DNA of 64,000 bases from Ceratobasidium sp. AG-K (GCA_037039685.1 JAWNGF010000002.1:1240001-1304000); one strand, 5' to 3'. Shown: positions 21,501-33,835, counted from the first letter of the stretch. Made by a program: numbers and translations. The notes: generated from the letters alone by a model not told the origin.

Positions 21501-24500
21501 CCAGGGGTTGTATATGCGTCTGCTGGATGGACTTGTCCAGGAGGGTGGAGAGGAGAAACCTGGGATGTTGGAAAAGGCTCCGTTGGGCCGGTATGTGTTG
21601 CACGAGACGTTGGTCCGTTCGGCGCAACTCCTCAATGCCGAGAAAACCATCTCGTCCTCGTCCGAGCGGCGCGTGCTCAAGAACCTCGCGAGCTGGCTCG
21701 GTCAACTCACGCTCGCGCGAGACAAGCCGATCCTACACCGGAACTTGTCGTTTAAAGATTTGCTCCTCGAAGGGTTCGACACGGACCGATTGATCGTCGC
21801 CATCCCGTTCATCTGCGCGATCCTCGAACAGTGCTCCCGCTCGCGCATCTTCCAGCCTCCGAACCCATGGCTCATGGCCGTTCTCGCACTCCTCGCCGAG
21901 TTTTACCACTTTGCCGAACTCAAACTCAACCTCAAATTCGAAATCGAGGTTCTGTGCAAGGCGCTCGATATCGATCTGGACAAGGTCGAGGCGGCGGGGA
22001 TCTTGCGCGCCCGAATCGCCGCGCAGGGTATCGGGACTGAGGACGGCTTGCCCGACTTTGTGCAAGAGGGCGATGTGTTTGGGTTCGAGCAGCCGCATGG
22101 GGCGAGTCAAGGCCAGGCTGCGGCCGAGCCTGTGCAGAGTTTGACCGGCGCTGGGGGAGGAATGACGGCGCAGATCGAGGCGATTGTGGCGAATTTGGGT
22201 GCAATGGTCGTCGTGAGCCCTGCGGTGGGGTATGCGAACCATCCTGGATTCAAGCGTGCGATGCAGGTTGCGATCGAGGGTGCCGTGCGCGAGGTGAGTC
22301 TGTGCGTTGTGTTTGGGATTTATTTGACATTGTGTAGATTATTTTGCCTGTGGTGGACCGTTCGGTGACGATTGCGTCGATTTCGACCAAGGAGCTCGTG
22401 GCCAAGGATTACGCGCTCGAAGCAGACGAGCTCAAGCTCCGCAAGGCGGCACAACAGATGGTGCAGCACCTCGCTGGCAGTTTGGCGCTCGTGACGTGCA
22501 AGGAGCCGTTGAAGAACAATATGGCGCTGCATATGAGGCAGGTGCTTTCCGAGATTGGCTTTACCGAGGTGGGTTTCTTGCTACTGCTTTTTTGTGGTAC
22601 TGACGGTTTGGTAGTTGATGGTCCCCGAGCAAATTATTATGCGTGTCGTGTCGGATAATGTGGACATGGCGTGCACGGCCATTGAGCGTGCTGCGATGGA
22701 TCGAGCGGTTACGGTCATTGATGAAGCCTTTGCAAATTCGTATGAAGTTCGTCGTAGGCACAACGAGGTATGCTAGATCTACTGTTTCCTGGCTCACTGT
22801 CTAACTTGATTCCTAGGCGCGGCCCAACCAGCCTTTCTGGGACCCCACGGTTCCCGTCATGCCCTACCAAAACAGCCTCCCCGACCCACTGCGGATCAAG
22901 CCCTCTGGCCTCCTCGCCCAACAGACGCGCGTCTACGACGATTTCTCGCAGCCTCGTCGCGTCGAGCAAAAGCGCGTGGTCATGCCGCGCACAGTGTCGT
23001 ATGGTCGACAGGATATGATGGGTACACCCGGTTCCGTGAATGCTGCCGGAGTCAACTTTAGCAACCCGTCTCCTGCACCGTCGAACCAGAGCCAAGGTCC
23101 CGGTCCGGCCATGGCCCACCAGATGCCTACGTCGGTCATGCCGGAGAGAGTGATGGAACGGTTTGTGGTATGTCAGATTTGACTCGGACACGATCCGCCA
23201 CTAACACCCCCGGCAGACACTCATCAACGAACTCGAGTCCCTCTTTGGTATGGCCACCGCACAGCACGGCGGAGAAGCCCTCCAGTCTAGCCAAGAGATC
23301 CGCCTGTACATTCGCCAGATCCTCTATCTTGCCCAGCAGTCGTCGGATCGCGAAGAAACTTCCCTGGCATTTTCGCAAAAGATTGTGCAGCTGTTGTACA
23401 AAGCATCGTCGCCCCTTGCACGTGAGGTGTATGCGGTTATTCTCGGAAGGTTGTGCGAACAGTCCGCCAAGGTTGCCAAGGAAGCGACGGATTGGTTGTT
23501 GTATGCAGAGGACGACGTGAGTCCGAAGTTTTCGTGTGTTTATGATACTGATGGGGATACCCGATTAGCGCAAGTTGAATGTTCCAGTCACTGTTACTCT
23601 CCTGCAATCACGTTTGATTGGATTGAGGGAGCAGGATCAACAGCTCGCAAAGCTCATCCAACGCGATATGCGCCCTATTGTCATGGAGTTCACGTCCAAG
23701 CTTATTCTCGAGTGCATCAGCGGGGAACAGGCATTCGCGACACGCTCCGACTTTCCGCATTCTTTGGACGCACTAGCTCACGCCGCTCAATCAGGCAAGG
23801 CCCCCGAAGAGTAAGTCATTTGATTAATTCGCTGGGTCAGATACTGACTTGAGATTCAGGGCTGCTAGTTTGCTCGAGGAATTCCAAGGCATGGCTCGTG
23901 GAGGATCGCACACCAGCACACCGGCGCGTCCCTCCTCGGCGTACTCGAACACCCAATTGGTGCTCCTCTCCGAGCGCCTGGCCGTACACTTTGATGACTG
24001 GGTCCGAATCTTCCAGCGCTCCCCGTCGTCCGAAAAGGCGTTTGCAAACTACGTTATGCAGCTGACCAACGAGGGTATCCTCAAGGGCGAAGACATATCC
24101 TCGTTCTTCTTCCGCGTCTGCACCGAAACAAGCGTCGAACAGTGGACCAAGCTCACTGCGGCCGGAGACTACTCCTCGGCCTACCAGCCCATCGACGCTC
24201 TGTCCCGCCTGATTGTACTCATGATCAAGTATAATGGCGATGCGACGGACGTTCCCGCCAAGGTTCACTACCTTACCAAAATTCTATCCATTGTGGTCTT
24301 GGTTCTCGCTCAGGCTCACGAGGCGTCAATCGAGTTCCCGCAACAAAAGCCATTCTTCCGATTCTTCTCGAGTCTCTTGAACGACATTAATGGCCTTGAA
24401 TCGCACCTGCCGTTCTTCCCGCTCCTTGTAGCCATGTGGTGAGTGAAGCACCTTGTTTGCCCGAGGCGTGTTCTAATTGAGTTGTCTCCAGTGATACCTT

Positions 24501-25670
24501 CAATACACTCCAGCCCATCAACTTCCCGGGCTTCGCCTTTTCTTGGATGACCCTAATCTCACATAGACTTTTTATGCCCAAGATGCTTTCGGCCGACAAT
24601 CGTGAGGTAAGTAATGGTATTATAGCTTGGAGGCGGCTTTTAATGCGGCTTCAATTATAGGGATGGCGCCCATACCATCGCCTTCTCATCTCCCTGCTCC
24701 GCTTCCTAGAGCCCTTCCTTCGAACCGGCGAACTCCAAAATTCGACGCGCACCCTGTTCCATGGATCGCTGCGCCTCCTTATGGTCCTTTTGCATGACTT
24801 CCCCGAGTTCTTGAGCGAATTTTACTTTTCGCTATGCGACATGATCCCAGCCCGCTGCATCCAGATGCGCAACATCATCCTCAGTGCATACCCGCCTGCC
24901 CTCCGCCTGCCCGATCCTCACCGCGAGACCCAGCTCGAGACACTCTCTGACATGGGCCCCATTCCACCACTCCTGTCCGACTTTACGCTCGGCCTGCGTC
25001 ACGGAGATATGCGTGGTGCGCTCGATCAATGCCTGCTCGGACGCGGATCGACTGCCCTAGTGACCTCGCTCAAGGAGAACTTGATGGTACCGTCGGGTCC
25101 TCAGGCCGAACACTACAACGTTCAAGCGCTGAACGCGATGGTCATGTACATCGGCGTGTCTTCCGTCGCTCAAGCCAAGGCCCGCAGCGGTTCGCATGTG
25201 TTCGTGGCGACCGACCCAGGTGTGACCCTTTTAACCCATTTGGCTACCGAGTTGGATGCCGAGGGTAAGTACTCATGATATGCTACAGGTCCATCATCTA
25301 ACCTATTCGCAGGTACCTATAATCTCTTGGTCTCGATGGTCACCCACCTGCGCTACCCTAATGCCCACACGCACTGGTTCAGCTCGCTCTTGCTGCACAT
25401 GTTTGTCGAAGTCAAAAATAGCCGTCTCCAAGAGATCGCCACCCGCGTTCTCCTCGAGCGTCTGCTGGTCTTCCGTCCTCATCCTTGGGGCGTGCTCGTC
25501 ACATTCATTGAGCTCCTACGTAACCCTCGTTATGAGTTCTGGAACAAGGACTTTGTGCGCATCGCTCCTGAAATCAGCATGCTCTTGGATCGCGTAAGTG
25601 GTGGCGGTCTCCCGTAGGTCTCGGCACTTGCCAACTCTCCTTGTTTCAGGTCGCGCAATCGATGGGCTGA
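18562..25670 (+). CDS. CCR4-NOT complex scaffold subunit NOT1
   Basis: Central scaffold of the CCR4-NOT deadenylase, acting in mRNA decay and translational repression. The ATG at 18562 gives MNEGRERPTESLLNIVRAQI. After the N-terminal HEAT region come the TTP-binding-type domain (about 20750-21235; DEYRFFARYYPARELQITGY), the CAF1-binding MIF4G domain (about 21350-21980), the CN9BD/DUF3819 region (about 22160-22740; VSPAVGYANHPGFKRAMQVA) and the C-terminal Not1 superfamily homology domain (about 24330-25590; FPLLVAMCDTFNTLQPINFP, FHGSLRLLMVLLHDFPEFLS). The last exon (25650-25670) ends VAQSMG after a standard intron. The frame breaks once near 19010-19025 and is restored by one extra base in a C run, a probable assembly error. 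Confidence 0.95.
19010..19025 (+). other. Apparent one-base deletion in NOT1
   Basis: Upstream frame reads ...LERLVLASVFVTSPRP and then runs to nonsense, while the frame one base over continues DFASAAAQIIHTELENAV, as expected of NOT1. No intron of normal size fits between them. One more C in the CCC run at about 19020-19022 joins the two frames. Confidence 0.75.
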
Positions 25671-26097
25671 GTTATACGTTAATTAGCTGAACGGACAGTG
25701 CTCATAAAATATTGATACTGTCTCGACCAGACTGGGTCTGTGTTTTCTTATGTACAGTTTCTCGCCCGCCTGTGCTATCGTCCCGCCTTGCATTATGTAT
25801 TCTAACACATATCCCTGCCACATTTAGTTAACTGGATGTCTTTTTCTTTCTCCTTAACTGAATGTTCAATGATTTTGGTGAATAAATGGTTTTTATGATT
25901 CTTATGTCTCGGAGCACGCTTGGCGGAGTCATTACGGAATTGCCGAACGCCCTTTACATTTGACGATCACAGCTGCTTCCTTTGCTCTCGGACGTCATCC
26001 AGACAACATAGATAGATATATACATTGCCAGCTCCTTCCGTCCTTATTACAGCGATTGCTCTCCTCTACCTATCCGTCTATTCGAAGAACGACTAGT
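25671..26097. other. Intergenic region NOT1 / nucleoside hydrolase
   Basis: 427 nt of 3' UTR and promoter sequence, T-rich in the first 200 nt. No gene or notable repeat seen. Confidence 0.5.
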
Positions 26098-27651
26098 ATG
26101 ATAGGCTCGCAGAGTTCAAAACCCAAGATCATCTTCGACACGGATGTGAGCGCCCATTCGGTCACCCCTAGGTTTCTTGGTTCTTGACGTTATGCAGCCT
26201 GGTGTAGATGACGTATTGGCCCTTCTACTCCTACTAGCCTCCAGCGAAGCCGAACTCGCATTGATTACTGTCACATTTGGTGAGTCAAACGGAACACCTC
26301 TTGAAAGATTAGGTCTAAACAAACGACTACTAGGAAACACTACTCTGCAGAGAGCACACACCAACATCCTAAAAGTGTACCAAGTGATATCAGACCACTT
26401 GGAACGCTTCCCAGAAGATCGGAGTCGGTTTCCAAACCTCGAGTCACAGCCAACACTTTGCTTAGGCGCTGCTACGCCGTTGTCGGGCGAACCTCATTTG
26501 GCGGAGTACTTTGTACGTACAATTTCACATTGCTATTCTACAGCCAACATGCCGTCTGATTAGCTTTAGCATGGTCCAGATGGGTTATCTGACATCTCAT
26601 CGACTCATCCAGAGTTTGATGTCCGGGATACCTCCGAGGCGTCCAAGCTCCTTCAGAAATCCGATTTACCTGCCGAGGACGCTATCATCGATCTCCTCTT
26701 GAGCAATCCTGATGATAGCGTTACAGTCGTTGCTGTTGGACCACGTACGTTTAACACAGAAGTTATCATCACGCATACTAATAGGATTGATAGTAACCAA
26801 TATTGCTCAGGCCTGGGCCAAAAACCCGTCGGCGCTCCAGCGTGCGAGGAGAATAATCGTGATGGGAGGTGCACTGGACGTTCCGGGCAACACATCTGCC
26901 ACCGCCGAGTTCAACTTTTTCGCCGATTCGTGAGTACAACTCGGGTTGAAACATTGCAGACCTGACAGTTTATCAGGGAAGCGGCATCAATCATAATGGA
27001 TGCAGCTAAATCAGACCGCATAAACTTACTTTTGGCACCTCTAGACCTTACTACTCGGCACGGAGTCCCATATCTACACCTTATACACCCGCTTCTGATT
27101 TCTGGCCCTCTGCTAAGCGGTGCAGAGTTATCACAATCAATGAGTCCCTTGCGCGCCTTCACATCCGCCGTCCTTCACCGCGTTCGACGTGTCACGCACG
27201 AGCTTGGCCTCGCTGACGTCTTTGACATGCACGACCCATTGGCCGTCTGGGTAGGTCTTGTCCATGCGGCACTTCCTCGGAATGCGCCTCTAGCAAAGGG
27301 CTGGTCTGCGGAACGAAGAGATTTCGTGGTTGAGCGGAAAGGAGAATATACCACAGGCAAGCTCCATCTTGCTCTCTGACTCCCAAGATTAACAATTTCC
27401 TTAGGGATGTGTATTGTGGACAGGAGGTATGCCTAAAATAAGTGACGTTCTGCATCACACTAATCATAATTGGCAGAGGGGGAACAGACAAGACTGGAGG
27501 TGTGCGATCCCTTGATGGAGTTCAAGGTATCGATGAGGCCAGGTCCCACCCACCCGTTGGTGTCAAGGTACTCAACCACACACCCGGTCTCGCTGCGCTG
27601 GAAAAGGATATCACCGGGAAGCTGTTCTGGGACCTACTGGCGAAAAATTAA
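26098..27651 (+). CDS. Inosine-uridine nucleoside hydrolase (Urh1-like)
   Basis: Cleaves ribonucleosides to base and ribose in pyrimidine/purine salvage. The ATG at 26098 gives MIGSQSSKPKIIFDTD; a 5' intron then joins to PGVDDVLALLLLLASSEAEL, completing the DTDPGVDD calcium/ribose-binding signature of the family. Later blocks are VTVVAVGPLTNIAQAW, the RRIIVMGGALDVPGN motif, ATAEFNFFADSEAAS, and near the end DVFDMHDPLAVWVGL, which carries the HD motif. The last exon reads RGGTDKTGGVRSLDGVQGID and stops at 27651. The penultimate intron (27357-27404) has a GC donor. Roughly 380 residues, a little longer than bacterial relatives. Confidence 0.9.
27357..27404 (+). other. GC-AG intron in the nucleoside hydrolase gene
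   Basis: The exon ending GAATATACCACAG is followed by GCAAGC, and the next exon starts at 27405 (GGATGTGTATTG) after TTAG. Splicing here joins RKGEYTTG to MCIVDRR and keeps the family frame. Reading through meets a stop within seven codons (GKLHLAL). No GT donor nearby gives the right phase. Confidence 0.7.
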
Positions 27652-27836
27652 GAAGTTGTGATTGTTGGACATACTATATGCGTGGTATAACCGCCCTTTG
27701 CAGAACCTTGCTCAAGGGCTTACTCGTAGCCGCCAATCAATGGAAGATACTTGACGTTACGTACGTACCAGCGCGCCTAGTTGAACACCCGTTCTCCCTC
27801 TACCACGCACACCTGTAGCCACTTCTCGGTGAAAAA

Positions 27837-29447
27837 ATGTCAACTAATTCCTTACATGCCTTGGAAAGTGTATGTACAAAGCACTCTTCAATCACTCGGG
27901 TCGAATACAAACATTCACAAACCAATGCCAGGAGAACCACAATAGTCAGCAGCGAATCAACAAACTCCCCTCTGAGATTCTTTCGCAAGTGTTCATACTA
28001 TGCAGCCATATGTGGTCTCCATGTAGTGACGAAGAGGATTTCCCTGTCCAAGAGAGGATCCCGGTACGTGAAAACCAGGGTCTTGATCGAGACTAAATGT
28101 GGTAAATGATATTGCCTTGTCCAGGTGGTCTGTCGGCGGTGGAGAAAGATCGCTTTAGACACGCTGTCAGTAGTATTCGTCACTACTTATTGACGCACAC
28201 TAATTATAAACGGTCTTTAGCTCTGGACGCAGATCACACTTACAGCCGGGGTTCCATGCCCTTACGTGCCTCTATTCTTATTGCGCTCAGGATCTACAGC
28301 ACCATTGGATATAACGCTTGAACTGATCGAGTCATACGAGCTTGACGCCACAGGAAAGGATCTAAATATGTATACGCAGCAAGCAAAGGAAGCCATCGAT
28401 CTCATTGTTACACATGGCGGCGTTTTCTCAAGGTGGCGGCGGCTGTGGGTTCAAACAGACACGTATTATACCTTTCTCGCAGCAATGGACCTTTTTCAAT
28501 TCTCAAGCATGCCCTCCCTCCAATACCTCGAAATGATCTCAGTCGAAAGGGTAATAAACACAAGTGAAGACTACACATACCCGAGCTATGGTGCGGACCC
28601 TCAGTTAATGCCATGGTTTTCCAGCTCTTCCTCGCCACTACGCACGGTGAAACTGGTGCGCATTCCCAACCGATATCTGTTCGGCCCTGTCACCTGTTTT
28701 CGACCGATTGGCCTGACGCGGCTCGAACTCCAGTTTGCTGAATCCTACCCCGACCTTGCGGACATCCACGTCATGCTGGCTGCTACTTGTTCTACGCTTA
28801 TTACTCTCTGTCTCGACGAGGACCCATTCGTCGGACAACCAAACTCACAAAACCTGGACAGAACGTTTCCCAATATATTATTTCCGGAGTTACGGGCACT
28901 CTCCCTCTGGCCAACCAAAGCTCTTGGATGGAGCGTTGGGTTGCTCAAGATGTTCAAAGCTCCAGATCTCAGTGTACTTCGAATAAATGTTCCTTATTTC
29001 GACGGAGACCACCCCGATTGTATGCAGGTCCTCGATTTGCTCACTTATGGCTCCAAAGACAAACACCCAAAGCCTTATTTTCCCGCTCTCACCCACCTTT
29101 CCTATAATGGCACTATCACATTTGATCAAGAAAAACAATTGCGGATTATCCTATCCGCGTACCCCAATATCGTTTCACTATCTTTACCTTCGTATTTTCA
29201 ACCTGGCGCAGCGTTGACCATCGAACCCTGGTTGGCCCCCAGGCTCGTCCGTTTGAAGGTTACGTCGATGATGGACGGACTGGAGGAAATCATCGAGTCG
29301 CGAAACTCGGGGGGCGTACCTCTCAAGACGGTAGAAATTGATGATTGCATTACATTTCTAGAACTAAAGTGGCTTGAAAAACGTGTCGAGACCGTTATCG
29401 TATACGACCGTTACAAACCTCAGCCAGCGGATCCCTGGCGTTGGTGA
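27837..29447 (+). CDS. F-box protein
   Basis: Probable substrate-recognition subunit of an SCF ubiquitin ligase. The ATG at 27837 starts MSTNSLHALES. After a 5' intron (about 27870-27931) the F-box appears: INKLPSEILSQVFILCSHMW, then a second intron leading to VVCRRWRKIALDTLS and a third joining to LWTQITLTAG, the usual end of fungal F-box motifs. The remaining 370 residues lie in one exon without introns. They are weakly leucine-rich (LQYLEMISVERV, LRTVKLVRIPN, LTRLELQFAESYPDL, LRALSLWP), consistent with a divergent LRR-like substrate domain. The target is unknown. It belongs to a type strongly expanded in Agaricomycetes. Confidence 0.8.
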
Positions 29448-29750
29448 GGAAAGGTGTGCGTCTGTATTGCCCGTTCACGAATTCGATTTACCACAGAGGA
29501 CAACTTCATTTTGCATGGTTTACGGGATACGTTCCGCTTGCCCCCCGCGTCGTGTCACTCGATTATCAAAACTCACTTACTGTCAAGATTCATTCTGGTC
29601 AAGAAATAACCAGTCTAGAGATAGGAAAGCATATATGCGTATAGAAAATTCGGCGTTCGCGCCAATAAATCAACATAAGCACGATCGACAAGATTCAGGG
29701 CTGACAAACAACTACATACAGAGAGCCCTCGAGTTTATTGTCACTCTGTA
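29448..29750. other. Intergenic region F-box / NDUFAF7
   Basis: 303 nt with no supportable gene. It holds the F-box 3' UTR and the promoter of the next gene. Confidence 0.5.
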
Positions 29751-31465
29751 ATGCGTCTCGCCAGTCCTCGATCCCTTTTAGCTCGTACCCTACAATATCG
29801 GCCGGCGTACACTTTACCCTCGATACCTAGGTCTATCCACTCGACAACAGGCTTAGATGTACACGCTGCACCATCCCAACCACCGGATGCTACTCCTTTG
29901 CATAAAATTCTGCAAGGCTCAATACAAGTGCGCCCACTGGCACTCGATTGTCCCCCTCCCCTCTAACCAAAATACGTTAGGCAAAAGGGCCAATCCCGGT
30001 GTCCGAGTATATACAAATGTGTCTTTCCCACCCTGTCGAAGGATACTACATGAAAGGCGACCCGATTGGTGCTCGAGGAGACTTTATCACAAGTCCAGAA
30101 ATTAGCCAGTTGTTTGGCGAGGTAAGTCTCAGTATAGGTTAGGGGAGGAGCGACTAAGTGGAGATAGCTGGTAGGTATCTGGTTGGTTTCTCAATGGCTG
30201 GAACGTGCGCAGGGTCGCCCGATAAGAGTAGTTGAGCTCGGACCTGGACGGGGAACGTTGATGGATGATCTACTACGGGCAAGTAGAATCTATGCACATG
30301 TGATAGGGGCAAACTTACCTCGTTTTGACAGACTCTGCGTTCGATTGCGCAAACTCGAGAACTCGTTCAGTCCGTGCATCTGGTCGAAACCAGCGCCCGG
30401 CTTCGGGAAGAACAAAAAAGTCGGCTCAGTGCACAGGTTCCGGAGACTGCGTTGCATTGGCACGACAGGATCGAATATGTTCCGAAAAGCGGTGAGTATT
30501 TCCCTACGTCACGTTGGCCGTGCAAAGTCCAATTGTAGACACAGAAGACGCATTTACCATGATTGTCGCACACGAATTCTTTGATGCAATTCCTATACAT
30601 GTTATCGAGGTACTGCAACCAGGTTATGCTACCCGAAGCCGAGCCAATTTAACTGTCACGTAGAAAACCCTACAAGGATTCCAACAAGTCCTAGTCGACA
30701 TTGACAGGACGGCTCAAACATTGTATGCACATCTTGTTGCCCATTTCCCATCTAACACAACACAGAACAACATCCGCTCCCTCTCCCCTCGTCGGTGCCG
30801 CAAAACCAAAACCCCAGCCCTTGGGCTTCCGCTACGTCCTCTCAGGCCCACTCTCTCCCCTCGCACGCACACTCGGCCAATCGTCCCCACGCTTCGCTCA
30901 AGTGCCCGACGGGTCCCGTATCGAGGTCTCCCCGGCCTCGTGGGGCATCGCGCGCACGATTGGAGAGTTACTCGGTAGCTCTGGAGGAGGAGCGGGTTTA
31001 GTCGTTGATTATGGAGACGATCGGGCATTTGGATCCTCCTTTAGGGTGGGTGCGCGAGCAAAGTGATGAGACATGGACTGACACTGTGACAGGCTTTCCA
31101 CAAGCACAAACTCGTAGACGTGTTCCACCAACCTGGTTTGTGCGACCTTACTGCCAATGTGGATTTTGCGTACCTCAGAGAAGCGATTGCGTCTACCCGT
31201 AAGTCCTCCACCAGCCCTCGTTCCGTATCTAACACATGGAACAGCGGCGGCAAGCCACGGACCCATCACCCAACAATCGTTTCTCACGAGCATGGGCGCC
31301 CTCGTCCGACTCCAAAAACTTCTCGAAGGGGTCAAGGACGACGAAAAGCGGGACCGAATCATCAAGGGTGCGCAGAGGGTGATGGATCCGCTCGGGATGG
31401 GAAAGCAGTACAAGGTGCTCGGGATCACATCTGGTTCGAGCCCGGTGTATCCGTTTAGTTCATAG
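29751..31465 (+). CDS. Mitochondrial complex I assembly methyltransferase NDUFAF7
   Basis: SAM-dependent protein arginine methyltransferase of the DUF185 family. In animals the ortholog dimethylates complex I subunit NDUFS2 in the matrix. The ATG at 29751 gives MRLASPRSLLARTLQYRPAY, an Arg/Ser-rich mitochondrial presequence. Conserved blocks across seven or so exons are GPIPVSEYIQMCLSHPVEGY, GDFITSPEISQLFGE, the SAM-binding VELGPGRGTLMDDLLR, MIVAHEFFDAIPIHVIE, LVVDYGDD, HKHKLVDVFHQPGLCDLTAN and VDFAYLREA. It ends SPVYPFSS with TAG at 31463-31465. The intron after DDLLR (30279-30331) uses a GC donor. Confidence 0.9.
30279..30331 (+). other. GC-AG intron in NDUFAF7
   Basis: The exon ends CTACTACGG and is followed by GCAAGTAG. 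The acceptor is TTTTGACAG at 30331. Splicing gives DDLLR-TLRSIAQTRELVQS, the expected continuation of the SAM-binding domain. The donor matches the extended consensus of GC introns (GCAAGT). Confidence 0.75.
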
Positions 31466-31506
31466 TTGAATAGATGGTATTACACATCGGTGTGGTACAG
31501 TGAAGG

Positions 31507-32397
31507 TTATCGTCCGCGACGAGGTGAACGAGATCGTGAGCGCTCGTGCCTGTGTTTTCGTTCTCGGTCTCTGCGGTCCCGGTTCCGACTAGATGGCTCT
31601 CGATCTTTTTCTCGTTCGCGCCCTTCTCGCTCTCGTTTGCTCGAGTCACCTCGGTGGCTAGACAACTCTGGCTCGGCTTGGTCTTCCTCTGGTCCCTCGC
31701 CCTCCTCCCTCTCCTTGTTCCGCTTCCACATGAGTTTCTTATTGCACCTCTCACACAATACGACCTACAGCTCATCAACATCCGCCACAACAACAACGCC
31801 CACTATACTTGCCTTGACTAAAGCCTGCTTGGCCTCGCCCTCTTCCACATACCCAAACGGCAGCTCGAGCGTTATGAGCTTGGGCTGCCGAACCGGGCGG
31901 TCGTTTTCCGCCTGGTGATACGCACAGCGCGTGTTTCCGCACGTGAATTGTCCGAGGCCCGAGAGGACTTCGGGTTCGGTGCGCCAGCGGAGGGCAAACT
32001 ATCCACGTCTTTCAGTAATTTTTTGATAAGAGGGGAAGGGAGACGCACCTGTCCACTTTTGTAGTGCTTCAAATCGACGAGGGCAAACTCTTTGAACAGT
32101 CCACGGTAGTACTTGACAGCGATCTGATCGTCGGGAGAGAGTTCGTTGAGCTCCTTGTCATCGTCGTCTCGCAGGAACCTACATTATAAGTATCCCACCT
32201 ACCAACGAACAATCAACTCACCTATGCTTCTCGACCAACCCATCCATCTCCGTCCGCTTGACCTGCTTGCTCCCACTCCCACTCGCGCCATAAACATTTT
32301 GAAACTGGGTAACATACCGAACGTGGCGCGAATAGGCGTCTTCTCCACGCAGATTATTCCTAAACACCGAGCGACTGTGTTCAGATTGGGCGGCCAT
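31507..32397 (-). CDS. FRA10AC1-family nuclear protein
   Basis: Homolog of human FRA10AC1, reported as a spliceosome-associated factor. The ATG at 32397 starts MAAQSEHSRSVFRNNLRGED. The family core spans three exons: VKYYRGLFKEFALVDLKHYK, then ALRWRTEPEVLSGLGQFTCG with the Cys-rich CGNTRCAYHQ, and VDELVCERCNKKLMWKRNKE, so a C4 zinc-binding site is likely. The C-terminus is a low-complexity Arg/Ser/Glu tail ending RSRSRSPRRGR, an RS-like domain fitting a splicing role. The stop is at 31507. The function is inferred from the family, not shown here. Confidence 0.85.
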
Positions 32398-33108
32398 GAT
32401 CGTGGTGGAGAGCAGGCCGCCACGCGATCAATTAGAAGCTCGATTGATCGCGTGGCTGTACTCGACGTCGAGCGTCGCGGTTGTATTTCATCGTAGGATT
32501 ATTTCAGCTTGGGATTGTTGGAGAACATGAGGATGGGGTTGGTGGGGTGAATAGACGAAGTGATTGGTGGGTCTGTGTTTGCGTGCCCGTGTGCGCCCGG
32601 ATAGCAACGTCTCTTCTCTTCCCCTGCCGGCGGAACAGCGAGTCAATCAATCGAGTCGCGTTCTCGAGAAACACGTTGGTCCGGTGTTCAGCGGGTAGAC
32701 GTCGACGGTATTCACGCAGGACAACCGCAGTCGAGATTCGACATGGAACAAAGCGCTGGTAGCCCAGCTGGGAGTTGCAATGCCGGCACGTTGTCGGCGA
32801 GATATTCGTATTCATGTCAGGGACGAGACAACAGCCATGTGGGACAGTGTCCGGCCGAAAGCACATTCGGTAGATAGGAAACAAAAGCCGATGAGTAATG
32901 GTGACCGAGGCCGAGGGCTTTCACATACCAGCACACGATTCACTCTATGTACGCGCAATGCGTGTTCATTTAAACAAATACAAGAATACTAGTTACATGG
33001 GAATATATATATACTACAGGGAGAACGGATGTATGCTTCTGGCGAACATTAAAAGGTGAACCACCGAATGGAGCCAACGCAAAAGAGTGTACGAATGATT
33101 GTTTAGTT
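32398..33108. other. Intergenic region FRA10AC1 / Ser-Pro-rich gene
   Basis: 711 nt. It contains the FRA10AC1 promoter next to 32397 and the possible small minus-strand gene listed separately. The part from 32990 to 33108 is AT-rich and is likely the 3' UTR of the next minus-strand gene. Confidence 0.5.
32504..32815 (-). CDS. Possible small protein with a CxxC motif
   Basis: About 103 codons from an ATG at 32815. The first 65 codons look coding: GC-rich third positions, a CRHCNSQLG knuckle and the segment TAVVLREYRRRLPAEHRTNV followed by LENATRLIDSLFRRQ. The end (HTGTQTQTHQSLRLFTPPTP) is low-complexity and may be intronic. I do not recognise the family. It may be one exon of a small gene or chance. 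Confidence 0.3.
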   Translation of the reverse strand: MNTNISPTTCRHCNSQLGYQRFVPCRISTAVVLREYRRRLPAEHRTNVFLENATRLIDSLFRRQGKRRDVAIRAHTGTQTQTHQSLRLFTPPTPSSCSPTIPS

Positions 33109-33835
33109 TTAGTTGAAGCCGTCAAAGTGGCCCTGCAAAGACGTTAGACTAGGAGTGGGAAGAGTAGGTGAGACTAACCTTGAGCATGCGCTCGCCCATG
33201 GGACTGACGCCGCGGTGCTTGACTGGGTCCTGGGCAGGGGCGAGACCACCCAGACCGAGCGAGTTGACCCGCAGCGGAGAAGGCTTACGTACGACGGGCG
33301 GCTCGCGGGGCGCCGTGGGGGGATTAGGCACAGGTGCAACCACAGGCGGGGGAGAGCCATTCAGCACGGATGGTGGGGGCTGTGACCAGTCAGCACAGAG
33401 TAATCAACAGCTTATTAGACTCACTCTAAACGCAGAGCCCAGACTAAAGCGCCTGAGCAAGCCTTGACCACGCTCGATGCGATTGTCAATCTCTGGCACT
33501 CGTCCCCACGTGCTGCTGATGCTGCCATGGCGGGTGTGGCTGCGCGGAGGCGACGCGGGGAACTCGCCGTGAAAGTCGTCGTGGTGATGGTCGTCGTCTT
33601 CCTCCTCGACAACCCCGGGCTTATTAAAGCTGAAGCCGGGGGCCTTGAGCGGCGACTGGGGGCCAGTGAAAATCGACGTCAGCGACTTGCCGGTGAGAGT
33701 GGGCGAGAGCTGGGGCAGCGTCGGCGAATGGGGCGAGACGGTGGGAGAATTGGAGAGCGCAGGAAGCGACGAGAGAGAGTAGAGCGATGCAGAACGCGCA
33801 CGGGTCTGGTTGGGGATGGGTTGGGGGGCAGACAT
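33109..33835 (-). CDS. Ser/Pro-rich conserved protein of unknown function
   Basis: Three exons. The ATG at 33835 begins MSAPQPIPNQTRARSASLYS. An Asp/His-rich patch (EEEDDDHHHDDFHG) and the block GLLRRFSLGSAFR precede an intron with donor GTGAGT. A Pro-rich exon ends SPMGERMLK, and the last exon reads GHFDGFN. The short blocks RRFSLGSAFR and SPMGERMLKGHFDGF look like conserved linear motifs in an otherwise disordered protein, and RRFS is a PKA-like phosphosite. I recognise no catalytic domain. It is likely a regulatory or adaptor protein. Confidence 0.7.

Noticed and set aside
20691..22242. Long Arg-rich or antisense frames inside NOT1
   Set aside because: They are shadows of the GC-biased NOT1 coding frame, which contains the recognisable domains.
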